This document shows positions 49,447 through 58,446 of a stretch of DNA of 64,000 bases, piece after piece (positions within the stretch are counted from its first letter, which is position 1; every line of letters starts with the position of its first letter). Under the pieces are notes generated by a model. The model did no database searches. It saw nothing but the letters and a program-made list of their open reading frames with translations, and was not told the DNA's origin. The position numbers and the translations under genes are program-made. The stretch is taken from assembly GCA_017451735.1 (NCBI GenBank), contig JAFTNU010000045.1:1-64000 (forward strand), read 5' to 3'. The stretch comes from Clostridia bacterium (GTDB taxonomy: Bacteria > Bacillota > Clostridia > Oscillospirales > CAG-272).

Positions 49447-50781
49447 ATGATCGAACAATACATTGCAAAATCCATAGACTGCTCCTGCGGCAGAACACAC
49501 CGCTCCAGAGTGGAGACCATCGAGATCAAGGAAAATGTCATCGAGCATGAGCTGGTCGATTTTCTGAAGAGCAAGGGATACAAAAAGCTGACCGTTGTAT
49601 GCGACAAAAACACCTATCGCGTTGCCGCAGGCAAGGTCTGCCGGGTCCTGGAGCAAAATCAGATTTCCTTCAAGCTGCATATGTATCAGGAGGACTCTGT
49701 GCTCCCCAACGAGCACTTCATCGGAAATCTTGCCATGGGTATGGCTCTTGATTCCGACCTGATCCTCGCGGTGGGCAGCGGAACCATCAACGATATTTGC
49801 CGATATGTCAGTGCCGTTGCCTGCAAGCCTTATTGCATCGTCGGCACCGCGCCCTCCATGGACGGCTACATTTCGGGCGGCTCTGCGCTGATCTACAACA
49901 ACCTGAAGCTGACCTTTGAGACCCACACCCCCATCGCCGTTTTCCTGGATCCCGAAATCCTGGCTCATGCGCCCAAGGATATGATCGCCTCGGGCGTGGG
50001 AGACCTTTTGGGCAAGATCAACTGCCTGACCGACTGGCGCCTTTCCAAGATCGTCAACAATGAATGGCATTGCGATTTCATCTCGGATATTGTGGATGCC
50101 GCCATTCAGAAGGTGGTCACCAACAGCGATAACATCGCGGCAGGCCAGAACGAGGCCATTGCCGATCTTGTGGAGGCACTGCTCCTCTCGGGCGTATGCA
50201 TGGACTTTGCCGGCAATTCCCGCCCTGCCTCGGGCTGTGAGCATCACATGTCGCACTTCCTGGAAATGCGCTACCTGCTGGAAGGCCGCGAAGCGGTATT
50301 CCACGGCACCAAGGTGGGCATCGGTACGGTGATCGCCCTGAGGGCATACGAATATGTAGCAAAGCTGAATCCCGATTTTGACAAGATCAAAAAGCTCCCC
50401 CGTAAGTCCTTTGAGGAATGGGAAAAGGAGATCCGCCTGGCGTTTCTCGGCGCCTCCGACGAGATCGTTGATCTTGAGAAGAAGAGCGGCAAGAACAGTG
50501 CCAAGAGATTGGAAGCAAGACTCGCGGCCACCGAGGCCAACTGGAGCGGGATCAAGGCTCTGGCCGATCAGACCGTAAAATCCAAGGTTGTATACGACAT
50601 TTTAAAGCAGCTTGACGCCCCCACCAAGCCCCATGAGATCGGCGTACCCAAGGAAATGGCAAGACAGGCTATTCTTTATGCCAAGGAGATCCGTGATCGG
50701 TATACGGTGCTCCAGCTCCTTTGGGATCTGGGCGAGCTGGAACGCTTTGCGGATCTGATCATAGATGAATATTATTCATAA
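49447..50781 (+). CDS. araM: sn-Glycerol-1-phosphate dehydrogenase (AraM/EgsA-like)
   Basis: The 444-residue protein has the iron-containing-alcohol-dehydrogenase-like fold: DLILAVGSGTINDICRY (NAD-binding), IVGTAPSMDGYISGGSALI, then metal-ligand Asp in ASGVGDLLGK and histidines in SGCEHHMSHFLEM and VFHGTKVGIG. B. subtilis AraM reduces dihydroxyacetone phosphate to glycerol 1-phosphate and lies in the arabinose operon. Start at the ATG 49447 with AAGGAG ahead. It is 13 bases after araD and 34 ahead of the GDPD gene. Confidence 0.9.
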   Translation: MIEQYIAKSIDCSCGRTHRSRVETIEIKENVIEHELVDFLKSKGYKKLTVVCDKNTYRVAAGKVCRVLEQNQISFKLHMYQEDSVLPNEHFIGNLAMGMALDSDLILAVGSGTINDICRYVSAVACKPYCIVGTAPSMDGYISGGSALIYNNLKLTFETHTPIAVFLDPEILAHAPKDMIASGVGDLLGKINCLTDWRLSKIVNNEWHCDFISDIVDAAIQKVVTNSDNIAAGQNEAIADLVEALLLSGVCMDFAGNSRPASGCEHHMSHFLEMRYLLEGREAVFHGTKVGIGTVIALRAYEYVAKLNPDFDKIKKLPRKSFEEWEKEIRLAFLGASDEIVDLEKKSGKNSAKRLEARLAATEANWSGIKALADQTVKSKVVYDILKQLDAPTKPHEIGVPKEMARQAILYAKEIRDRYTVLQLLWDLGELERFADLIIDEYYS

Positions 50782-50815
50782 CGCAAAATAAGCTTTAGAG
50801 GGATGGAATAAAAGT

Positions 50816-51658
50816 ATGGAAAACAAGGTAACGCTCACAGCCCACAGAGGCTGGCGCGCAAAATATCCCGAAAATACGATGCGCGGCTTCAGAGAGGCTT
50901 TGAAGCTTGACATTGATTCCGTTGAGATGGATGCGCATATGACAAAGGACTATCATATCGTGGTCTGCCATGACGCAAGACTTGACCGTACCACAGATAT
51001 GACAGGTGCCATTCACAATCTGACACTGGAAGAGGTCAGAAAGGCCGACGCAGGCATAAAGTTCGGAGAGGAATTCAAGGGAGAAAAAATTCCCACCTTT
51101 GAGGAATTTCTTGAGCTGATGGCAACACGCCCCGACCTCAAGCTGCTCCTTGAGCTGAAGGACTATCCCGAGGAGCTTGGCGATTTCGCCTATGCATCCG
51201 CAGAGCTGACGCTGTCTCTTTGCAAAAAGTACGGCGTGTTCGGCAAGGACAGGCTGACCGTGATCACCTTTTCCACGGGCATTTGCGCTTGGCTCCGCAC
51301 ACGCTACACAAAAGAGGACTTCTCTATTCACGGCTTCTACCCCAAGGCGAAAATGAAGGGATATACCTCCGACGATCCGTATAAGTATTACGACGAGGTC
51401 TGCCTTTTCAACAGCAGCGATAAGGATGCCCAGGGCTTCCCGATCCAGCACGACAGCATCGTAGCGGATAAGGCAAGATATACGGAGTTTGCACTGATGG
51501 GCATCAAGCCTTGCGTATATTACAAGCTGAACACAGACGAAAACGTCTATAGAGAATCCTTTGAAAACGGTGCGCTTGGCTTTACCTGTGACGACCCCGA
51601 TATTTGCGGACAAATTCTTGACAAAATCGGCGCAAGAAAGTTGAAAAACAAGACTTGA
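50816..51658 (+). CDS. Glycerophosphodiester phosphodiesterase
   Basis: The 280-residue GDPD-family TIM barrel has the catalytic start TAHRGWRAKYPENTMRGF, metal ligands in VEMDAHMTKD and the second catalytic His in VVCHDARLDRTT. The further strands LKLLLELKDYP and LTVITFS fit the family. There is no signal peptide, so it hydrolyses glycerophosphodiesters in the cytoplasm, giving glycerol phosphate. Last gene of the DeoR-controlled operon; a terminator follows at 51736. Confidence 0.92.
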   Translation: MENKVTLTAHRGWRAKYPENTMRGFREALKLDIDSVEMDAHMTKDYHIVVCHDARLDRTTDMTGAIHNLTLEEVRKADAGIKFGEEFKGEKIPTFEEFLELMATRPDLKLLLELKDYPEELGDFAYASAELTLSLCKKYGVFGKDRLTVITFSTGICAWLRTRYTKEDFSIHGFYPKAKMKGYTSDDPYKYYDEVCLFNSSDKDAQGFPIQHDSIVADKARYTEFALMGIKPCVYYKLNTDENVYRESFENGALGFTCDDPDICGQILDKIGARKLKNKT

Positions 51659-51735
51659 TGCGCAATAGAGGCGTGCCCGTCATGAGGCCGAAGGCTTCCC
51701 TTCATGACTGACGGGAAGAAGCCGCCTCAAGCAAC

Positions 51736-51788
51736 AAAAAAGCACTTATGACAGACGATTTTTATCGTTATATCATAAGTGCTTTTTT
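51736..51788. terminator. Bidirectional terminator
   Basis: AAAAAAGCACTTATGA / TCATAAGTGCTTTTTT, 16-bp perfect stem with an inner ACGAT/ATCGT. It separates the GDPD operon from the convergent giant gene. Confidence 0.88.
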
Positions 51789-51811
51789 ATTTGGTCGATG
51801 GGCTCCCGATC

Positions 51812-54800
51812 TTATTTCACCGCAGTCAGGAGAGCGGAGCCGCTGCCTGCCTTGAAGTAGATGGCGGCAGGTGCCTCGGGATCGGTAACGGTGGTACAGG
51901 CATTGATGCGCACCACCGAGCGGTTGCCCGCAAGATTATTGACGGCAATAGCCGCACCCACACCGATGCTCACAAAGGTACCGCCGTTAACGGTGACCGT
52001 GGAGGCGTTCACATCCGCATTACCGGACTTGCTGACATACAGCGACGCGCCGGTTTCTGCCTCGCTGTAGCGGGTGATGTAGGTGCCGCCGTCAATGGTT
52101 ACGGTGGCGCTCTCATTCACCACAATGCCGAACTGATAGGAGCTGAAGGTGCCGCTCTTGAAGATGACAGTCGCCCCCTCGTAGCAGTACACGGCATAGG
52201 CGCCCTTCGCATCGGTATGATGGTAAAAATCAAAATTCACAAAGGTCACATGGCAGCCCACCAGACGGACGCCGTGGGTAACGGAATAGGAATCGATCCG
52301 ATGGCCGTTGCCGTCCACGGTAATGGCATTTCGATTGTTGATGTTCAGATTGCCGTAAAGGGTCAGATCGTCAAGCAATACCACGCGGGCACCTGCGGGA
52401 GCGCTGTTAATGGCATGGGCCAGCGACGCATAGGAGCCGAGCAGTGCCCCGTCGGCACTGTAGACCTTTGCCACGGGAGTGCCGAGGGTCGGTGTGGTGA
52501 TATCGGCGTCCAGGACAATATCAGCCAGCAGGCACCCCAGCATCTGACCGATGTAGAAGCCGTCATCACAGGTCCAATGGGAGGAATCCGAGCCATCGGT
52601 GCCCACGCCGAACACACCGGAGTGATTGACCCAGACATGCTCCAGCTTGGCGGCCACACGGTTCTGCATGGCGATAAACTCGGTAAAGCAGGCCTTATGA
52701 GAGATCTTATAGGAATCGGAGATCTCACCGATGACGACGGGCAGATCCTCGCAACGACCGCCCGTGATGGTGCCGAGATCGCGACGCATATCGCCGATGA
52801 GCAGCTCCAGCATTTCGGCATATGCCTCCAGCACGTCACGCTGGCTGTCTCCCTCGCCCTGCATCCAATAGATCGCCTTGAGATTGACCTGATAGCCCAG
52901 GGCACGATAGGCCTCGATGCCTGCGGTCACCTCGGCAAGGAAGTTGCGGTAGAGTCCGCCCGACAGTTCCCCCTTACTGCCATACTTGGCCAGATAGGAG
53001 GGGGAGCACCAGTTACCTGCGGGGCTGTTCTGACCGGTCAGAATATCGGTCAGGCTGGTGCCGCCCACGGCATACTTGATGATGCCGGCGGTGCGGCCGG
53101 TCTCACTGTTGTAGTAGGCGGACAGCGCCTCTGCCATGCCAAGCTCGGGGCCGAAATAGCTCCCGTTCTTGCCAAAGCCCGCTTTTACGGTCTCGGGCAC
53201 GGTCACGCGATTGGTATAAAGAATATCATAGGGGCTGGGCACACTGCCTGCGGTGCCGTAATACAGGATATTTTCATATCCGTTCTTGAAATTCTCGTTG
53301 CTGTTGAAGAATTCCTCGTTAAAGACGGTCATACCCGCACCGTTGGACTGACCCGCGATGAGATAGATATCGATGACCCTCTCAGGCTGATAGAATTCGG
53401 CCAGCACCTCACGGGCGCTCTCGCTGAATCGGCTGTAGGTGCCGTCGGCCAGCGCATAGCGATAGGCGGCATTCTTGGTGGGGCTCACATCCTCGGTGGC
53501 CATGCGCGCCACCTCCTTGATGCTGCGGGAATGCTCGTCTGCATGAAAGATGGTGTAGTTATAGACCGTCTCGCCGTTAACCGTGTAGGTCACATAACCG
53601 ATGGCGGCAAAGGGTACATCCTTGTTCTTTTCCTTGATGTTGACAATGGCGGCGCGGATGAGGTATCCCGTTCCGTTTTCCACAATACCGTTTTTCGCAA
53701 GAATGTTGAGATAGGCCACACCCGCCCCATTCAGGGTATCCAGAGAGAAGTGGGTCAGCCCCGTCAGAGAAGCGTAGGGCACAATCAGGGTACCATAGGA
53801 GATGGTGCCGTTGTCGGCAATGGCTTGCAGGGCCGCCACAGTCTCATAAGAATAGAAGGAGGTAAAGCGCAGGCCGTTATTGCCCTCCATCAAACGCAAC
53901 GAGGCGCCCGACTGCATCTCGGGCAGATTGCAGGCATAGGAATAGCTACCGTAAGGATAGGCCAAGGTCACCACATTCTGCTCCTGCAGGATCGCGTCGC
54001 CGCCCTCACATGTATAGGCATACAGATTGACGGCCGAGCCCTCGCTCACACCGTTGAATACGGCTCCCACCTCCGCGGTACCGCCAACCGACGCCTCATG
54101 GATAAAATGACCGCCATAGATGTTGGCCGTACCCACAGTGCTGCCCGTGCCCGCACGGATCACGTTGCGCAAAAAGCGGGAGGAAGAGGTGGGGGCAAAG
54201 CGGAACGTACCGCCGTAAATGCTCACGGTAGCGCCCTCATAGACACGGAGCGCACACATATACGCGCTCTCAAAGTATCCGCCGTAAACCTGAAGCACGG
54301 GGACCCCCGTGCCGTCGGCAAAGCCCAGGATCTGTACACCTGCATCGGCAGAGCCGTTGCCGCAAACAGAGCCGCCCGTAATGGTAAAGCTGTCATTGGC
54401 ATCGCCGATCAGATCCAGGCCAACGGCTCCGGCGGAGGTCAGCGTGCCGCCCGTCATCCGAAAGGCCATCGTTATTTTGGTATTACCGGCCACTCGCAAC
54501 GCCTGCTTGCCTGCGGTGATTGTTCCGCCGTTGACGGTCAGATCGATTTTACCCGCATGCATATAAAGTGCCATGCCCGACTTGCCCTCGATCTGGCGGA
54601 TCACACCGCTGTTAATGGTAACATTATGCGTCTGACCATAGGTTGTCGTGTTATAAACGTGAATACCGTAGGTGCCGAACTCCAGCGTAGCGCCGTTGAG
54701 CTCCATGGTAAACTTGGTGGTTATCAGAATGCAGACGTCGGCCGTAATGGTACCGCCGTTAAGCTTGAGTGTGGTGCGGCCATCGGAATTGGTCTGCTCG

Positions 54801-56065
54801 GCATCACCCATGGCAATGGCGGTGCCGACGGCGGAAATCTGCGCACCGGCCCCCTTCATGGTAATGGTACCGCCGCCTCGCCCGGTGTGAATCGCAATAC
54901 CGTCCTTATGGGTTGCTTCGATCTTGGCATGATCCTCGATCGAAATGGTCGGCTTAGCGCCGGTTAACAGCGCAATGGCGATGCCATTCACTGCTCGAAC
55001 AACAGAATTTTCTTTGATCGTCAACGTGGGGGAATTCACCGAGGCATGAATGGCCACACCGTCTCCGATGGCCTCCACCACGGCAGTACCGCCAACGACA
55101 ATGCTCGGGCTCTTCCCGCTCCCATTACCGGAGCAGATGGCGGCATACAGATACTCATCCGCATCATTTGCAATATATTCGCTTACCGCATCCGAAAGCT
55201 CGATCTCCTCCCAGGTATTGGAGATCTTGCCACCCGTGATCTGAACCTCACTTGTGCTTGCTCCCACCACTAAGGTCGATGCATTGGCCGCACCGGTAAG
55301 CGTACCGCCCGTCATGAACAGATCACCACGGCACCAGACAGTGCAGGATTTATCCACGGTCACGGGTGCGCTGTTGGCAATATAAGCACCGTCGTAGATG
55401 TAAAGCACACCTGTTGTTTCGGCGTTATTGATCCCCTGCATATACATGGCACCGCTCGCCAGATTTCCCACCATCACCGAGCCGTATACGTGCATGATAC
55501 CCTTGTTGGAAATCGCAACCTTGGCCTTATCGATGTTGTTTGCGGTCAGATTGACGATCAACTGCACCGACGCGCCGCTTTGAATGGTCGTGGTGCACCC
55601 TTGGGTATTATAAAGCAAATAAATAGAGCCTGTTTTGCTCTGATTGCTCAATGTGACCGTAGTACCGCTTGCCAGGGTCAGATTGGTGGTACCTGCCGTA
55701 GTCAGTACATAGCCTGTCGTGCTCTCCAGTGAAATCCCGCGAAAGGCAATGCTTAGCGTATCGGTCACATCGGCATTGCCGGCTACAATCATACATGCCG
55801 ACGAGCTACCGATACCGCCTGTGATCTTGTACTGCCCATCGCCGTCTATGGTCACACTGCGGGCAATGACCAACTGCTCCGTCAATGTCATGTCGGCAGT
55901 CAGCTTGATCACATCTCCCGTACCGTCTGCGGACACGGCGGTCTTAAGTGCCGCTACGGTTCCCACCTCGGTGGTGGTCTCCGCCCCTGCGGTGACGGCA
56001 AACAGGCAGACAAAGGCCGCCAGCAGCATCACAAGGAATAACACACGCTTCAATGTTTTCATCAT
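51812..56065 (-). CDS. Giant secreted beta-helix protein with embedded SASA esterase domain
   Basis: The 1417-residue protein has a signal peptide (KTLKRVLFLVMLLAAFVCLF, cleaved near AGA-ETT). Residues about 30-700 are parallel beta-helix repeats with many NGGT/GGTI-type turns (LKLNGGTITADVC, VTINSGVIRQ, MTGGTLTSAG). A beta-rich region (about 720-890) leads to a SASA esterase domain with nucleophile S907 (YLIAGQSNGAG) and YWMQGEGDSQ near 1068. A second beta-helix stretch closes the protein (1190-1417). It has no sortase signal or membrane anchor, so it is released or held non-covalently. The second ATG (56062) is better spaced from GGAGG than the first. It probably deacetylates an extracellular glycan. 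Confidence 0.85.
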   Translation of the reverse strand: MMKTLKRVLFLVMLLAAFVCLFAVTAGAETTTEVGTVAALKTAVSADGTGDVIKLTADMTLTEQLVIARSVTIDGDGQYKITGGIGSSSACMIVAGNADVTDTLSIAFRGISLESTTGYVLTTAGTTNLTLASGTTVTLSNQSKTGSIYLLYNTQGCTTTIQSGASVQLIVNLTANNIDKAKVAISNKGIMHVYGSVMVGNLASGAMYMQGINNAETTGVLYIYDGAYIANSAPVTVDKSCTVWCRGDLFMTGGTLTGAANASTLVVGASTSEVQITGGKISNTWEEIELSDAVSEYIANDADEYLYAAICSGNGSGKSPSIVVGGTAVVEAIGDGVAIHASVNSPTLTIKENSVVRAVNGIAIALLTGAKPTISIEDHAKIEATHKDGIAIHTGRGGGTITMKGAGAQISAVGTAIAMGDAEQTNSDGRTTLKLNGGTITADVCILITTKFTMELNGATLEFGTYGIHVYNTTTYGQTHNVTINSGVIRQIEGKSGMALYMHAGKIDLTVNGGTITAGKQALRVAGNTKITMAFRMTGGTLTSAGAVGLDLIGDANDSFTITGGSVCGNGSADAGVQILGFADGTGVPVLQVYGGYFESAYMCALRVYEGATVSIYGGTFRFAPTSSSRFLRNVIRAGTGSTVGTANIYGGHFIHEASVGGTAEVGAVFNGVSEGSAVNLYAYTCEGGDAILQEQNVVTLAYPYGSYSYACNLPEMQSGASLRLMEGNNGLRFTSFYSYETVAALQAIADNGTISYGTLIVPYASLTGLTHFSLDTLNGAGVAYLNILAKNGIVENGTGYLIRAAIVNIKEKNKDVPFAAIGYVTYTVNGETVYNYTIFHADEHSRSIKEVARMATEDVSPTKNAAYRYALADGTYSRFSESAREVLAEFYQPERVIDIYLIAGQSNGAGMTVFNEEFFNSNENFKNGYENILYYGTAGSVPSPYDILYTNRVTVPETVKAGFGKNGSYFGPELGMAEALSAYYNSETGRTAGIIKYAVGGTSLTDILTGQNSPAGNWCSPSYLAKYGSKGELSGGLYRNFLAEVTAGIEAYRALGYQVNLKAIYWMQGEGDSQRDVLEAYAEMLELLIGDMRRDLGTITGGRCEDLPVVIGEISDSYKISHKACFTEFIAMQNRVAAKLEHVWVNHSGVFGVGTDGSDSSHWTCDDGFYIGQMLGCLLADIVLDADITTPTLGTPVAKVYSADGALLGSYASLAHAINSAPAGARVVLLDDLTLYGNLNINNRNAITVDGNGHRIDSYSVTHGVRLVGCHVTFVNFDFYHHTDAKGAYAVYCYEGATVIFKSGTFSSYQFGIVVNESATVTIDGGTYITRYSEAETGASLYVSKSGNADVNASTVTVNGGTFVSIGVGAAIAVNNLAGNRSVVRINACTTVTDPEAPAAIYFKAGSGSALLTAVK

Positions 56066-56140
56066 GATCCTCCATTTTATGAATTTGCTATGACGATTTC
56101 ATATCTCGCCCCACGCGGAGCGATACAGACAGGATTCATT

Positions 56141-56181
56141 GGTGTTTGCTTGCAACAGCAAGCAAACACCCCATGGGGTGT
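56141..56181 (-). promoter_or_regulatory. Leader with two mutually exclusive hairpins
   Basis: GGTGTTTGCTTG (56141-56152) / CAAGCAAACACC (56159-56170) is a perfect 12-bp stem. ACACCCCATGGGGTGT (56166-56181) is a perfect palindrome, slightly extended by AA/TT. They share 56166-56170, so only one can form. They lie 76 bases ahead of the giant gene on its transcript side. Confidence 0.6.
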
Positions 56182-56371
56182 TTTGACAAAATGGATACGG
56201 CTTTGATTTGATTTTACTATGCCATGCCGTTTTTTTCAATAAAAAACAAGGACCTTTTCCTTGTGTTTTGTCTGATTTTTAAAGTTTTCGGCACAGCAAC
56301 TGCAAATTTTTGTGCATCTTCATTATAATCAAAGCGGTTTGGGTATGTCTTTTTCTTTTTATAGATAAAAT

Positions 56372-56400
56372 TTGCTTTTTTTAAGATTTTATGATATAAT
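56372..56400 (+). promoter_or_regulatory. Promoter of the AraC gene at 56429
   Basis: TTGCTT (56372-56377), 17 bp, TATAAT (56395-56400), with GGGAGGGG ahead of the ATG. The rest of the 363-base intergenic region shows no further gene. Confidence 0.65.
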
Positions 56401-56428
56401 CTAAAAAAAGAAAAAGGGAGGGGTTGCC

Positions 56429-57271
56429 ATGCGACACCTCAGCCGCGCTATTTTAAATGGTAAAAATATTAACATCTATTATAAGTGCGATCACTTCAGC
56501 ATCGACCTTCACAGCCATGACTACTATGAGCTGATCCTGTATCAGAATTGCGAGGGCTATTGCCTGCTCAACGGCGTGCGCCATCCCGTCAGCCACAACT
56601 GTCTGTTTTTAATGACCCCCTTTGACTTCCATGAGGTACACATCCCCGATGCGCCCCGTTGCCGCTCCTTTGTGGTCTCCTTTACCGCAGACTCGATAGA
56701 CAATCAGCTACTGCTGCCGCTCTCGCTTTCGGCCAGGGTGTATTACGAGACCCCGCCCTATATCGCGGCCGCCCTTCGGGAGATCTATAATACCCTGCGT
56801 CACCGCTCCGGCCAACCCTACTCCGATCTACAGGTGAAGCACCTGCTCTCGGCCATACTGGCGCGCGTGCTGCAGGCAGGCGCCAGCGTCTGCCGCACTC
56901 CCCCCAACCTGTCCCCCGCCATCAGCCGCGCCATGCTCTTTGCCATGTCGTCCTACGGGCAGGAGCTTTCTCTTGCCGAAATGGCCAAGCGCTGTCACAT
57001 GAGCCCCACCTACTTCTCTGCCCTGTTTCACAAGGAGACCGGAAAGACTTTTGTCAAATGGCTCAACGACATCCGCATCGACCGCGCCAAAAAGCTTTTG
57101 ATCACCACCGATGACACCGTGCTGGAGATCATGTCACGGTGCGGCTATAATACCCCTTCCCATTTCATTAAATGCTTCCGCGCCGGGACCGGTATGACCC
57201 CGAACAAGTACCGTGCGGCCAATCGAAGCACCGATAAAAGCAAGGAAAAATCGACTTGCCTTGACAAATAA
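56429..57271 (+). CDS. AraC family transcriptional regulator
   Basis: The 280-residue protein has the cupin sensor with IDLHSHDYYELILYQNCEGY (about 26-45) and FLMTPFDFHEVHIPDAP, then the double HTH (LAEMAKRCHMSPTYFSALFH and VLEIMSRCGYNTPSHFIKCF, GTGMTPNKYRAAN). A lysine-rich tail follows. It is divergent from the giant esterase gene and is a likely regulator of it. The promoter of the following SGNH gene lies inside its 3' end. Confidence 0.93.
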   Translation: MRHLSRAILNGKNINIYYKCDHFSIDLHSHDYYELILYQNCEGYCLLNGVRHPVSHNCLFLMTPFDFHEVHIPDAPRCRSFVVSFTADSIDNQLLLPLSLSARVYYETPPYIAAALREIYNTLRHRSGQPYSDLQVKHLLSAILARVLQAGASVCRTPPNLSPAISRAMLFAMSSYGQELSLAEMAKRCHMSPTYFSALFHKETGKTFVKWLNDIRIDRAKKLLITTDDTVLEIMSRCGYNTPSHFIKCFRAGTGMTPNKYRAANRSTDKSKEKSTCLDK

Positions 57272-57289
57272 AGGAAAAGGGAGTACAAT
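57261..57289 (+). promoter_or_regulatory. Promoter of the SGNH hydrolase gene
   Basis: TTGACA (57261-57266), 17 bp, TACAAT (57284-57289), overlapping the last codons of the AraC gene. Confidence 0.75.
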
Positions 57290-57326
57290 AGAGACATCAA
57301 GATCATCTTGATGGAGGTTAGTAACA

Positions 57327-57980
57327 ATGAATCTGAACGGTAAAACAGTCTGTTTTTTGGGTGACAGCATCACCGAGGGCGCAGGAGCCTCTGCCAAGGC
57401 AAACTGCTATGTTTCTCTGTTTGCGGCATCTCACCCCGAGGCTACGGTCCACAATTTCGGCATCGGCGGTACCCGCATCGCGCGGCAGAAGGCCCCTTCC
57501 GAAAATCCCAGATGGGATCTGGATTTTGTCAGTCGCGTATCCGAAATGCCGGAGCACGCCGACCTGATCTGTGTTTTCGGCGGTACCAACGACTTTGGTC
57601 ACGGAGATGCGCCTATGGGTAGTTGGGGCTGTAAAACGCCCGACACCTTCTGGGGTGCGCTCTATACCCTATCGGTTGACCTCATCAACAAATACCCCGG
57701 GGCAAGGATCGTCTTTTTCACTCCCTTGCACCGCAACACCAAGCTGGCTCCCCGTGACAAGGGCGACGGGTTCTGGTCTCTGGACGACTATGCCGATGCC
57801 ATCCGCAAAAACGCCGCATTCTTCGCCTTCCCCGTGCTTGACCTGCGCACCCAATCGGGCATTCAGCCCCAGGTGCCGATCCTTGCCGAAAAGTTCACCA
57901 AGGACGGCCTGCACCCCAACGATGCGGGCTATGAGCGACTGTTCCGCATGATCGACCGCTTTATCGCCAATCTGGAATAA
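57327..57980 (+). CDS. SGNH/GDSL hydrolase
   Basis: The 217-residue SGNH esterase/lipase has block I FLGDSITEGAGAS (Ser nucleophile about 14), block II Gly in NFGIGGTRIA, block III FGGTNDFGHG and block V DGLHPNDAGYERL with the catalytic Asp and His. It is normal length and has no signal peptide, so it probably deacylates imported sugars or small esters. It sits next to the SASA giant and AraC genes, hinting at a common acetylated substrate. GGAGG precedes the ATG. Confidence 0.92.
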   Translation: MNLNGKTVCFLGDSITEGAGASAKANCYVSLFAASHPEATVHNFGIGGTRIARQKAPSENPRWDLDFVSRVSEMPEHADLICVFGGTNDFGHGDAPMGSWGCKTPDTFWGALYTLSVDLINKYPGARIVFFTPLHRNTKLAPRDKGDGFWSLDDYADAIRKNAAFFAFPVLDLRTQSGIQPQVPILAEKFTKDGLHPNDAGYERLFRMIDRFIANLE

Positions 57981-57987
57981 AATACAC

Positions 57988-58020
57988 AACGCCACCTACC
58001 ATGTAGGTGGCGTTGCCTTT
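57988..58020. terminator. Terminator of the SGNH gene
   Basis: AACGCCACCTAC (57988-57999) / GTAGGTGGCGTT (58003-58014) followed by CCTTTTT. Confidence 0.88.
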
Positions 58021-58029
58021 TTCTATAGT

Positions 58030-58446
58030 TCAATAACGGTAAGCAATATGATACAACTGCAACGCAGTAAAAGAATCACATTCGTAATGAATATCATTCA
58101 CATGCACTTGATAGGTTCCGTTTAAGCACTCCACGATCATAGAAATTCTGTATAGAATCCCTGCCGTATCGGTAATATAGAGATCGGTACCTTCCCCATA
58201 TACCACCTCCCGATTGCTTTCACCGTAAAAGCACCATTCCCGCAGTAGCTCCTGTACCCTCGCCACCTCATGCTCCTCCAGCATGTAGGAGCCATCAAAC
58301 ACAAACACATGAACGGAGACAACCTCGATATTTTCGAAAAGTTTAACTCCTTCTTCTTCCCTTTGGCAACCCGAAACAAGCATGATCAATGTAACAATTA
58401 GCATGAGCGAAACGGTCATACTAATAGATTTATCGGTTTTCATCAT
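58030..58446 (-). CDS. Small lipoprotein coupled to a C39-like protease
   Basis: The 138-residue protein has a signal peptide with hydrophobic core and lipobox LVSGC (Cys about 27), so the mature 112 residues are anchored outside the membrane. The mature part has alternating beta strands (VVSVHVFVFDGSYMLEE, TDLYITDTAGILYRISMIVE), and I do not recognise the family. Its start overlaps the stop of the cysteine-protease gene by four bases, so the two are made together. An inhibitor or binding partner role is possible but unproven. Confidence 0.75.
   Translation of the reverse strand: MMKTDKSISMTVSLMLIVTLIMLVSGCQREEEGVKLFENIEVVSVHVFVFDGSYMLEEHEVARVQELLREWCFYGESNREVVYGEGTDLYITDTAGILYRISMIVECLNGTYQVHVNDIHYECDSFTALQLYHIAYRY

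Noticed and set aside
51779..54967. A 1062-codon open frame on the plus strand
   Set aside because: It lies antisense to the giant secreted protein, whose signal peptide, repeats and esterase motifs are clear. The plus-strand translation has no domain logic and no ribosome site.
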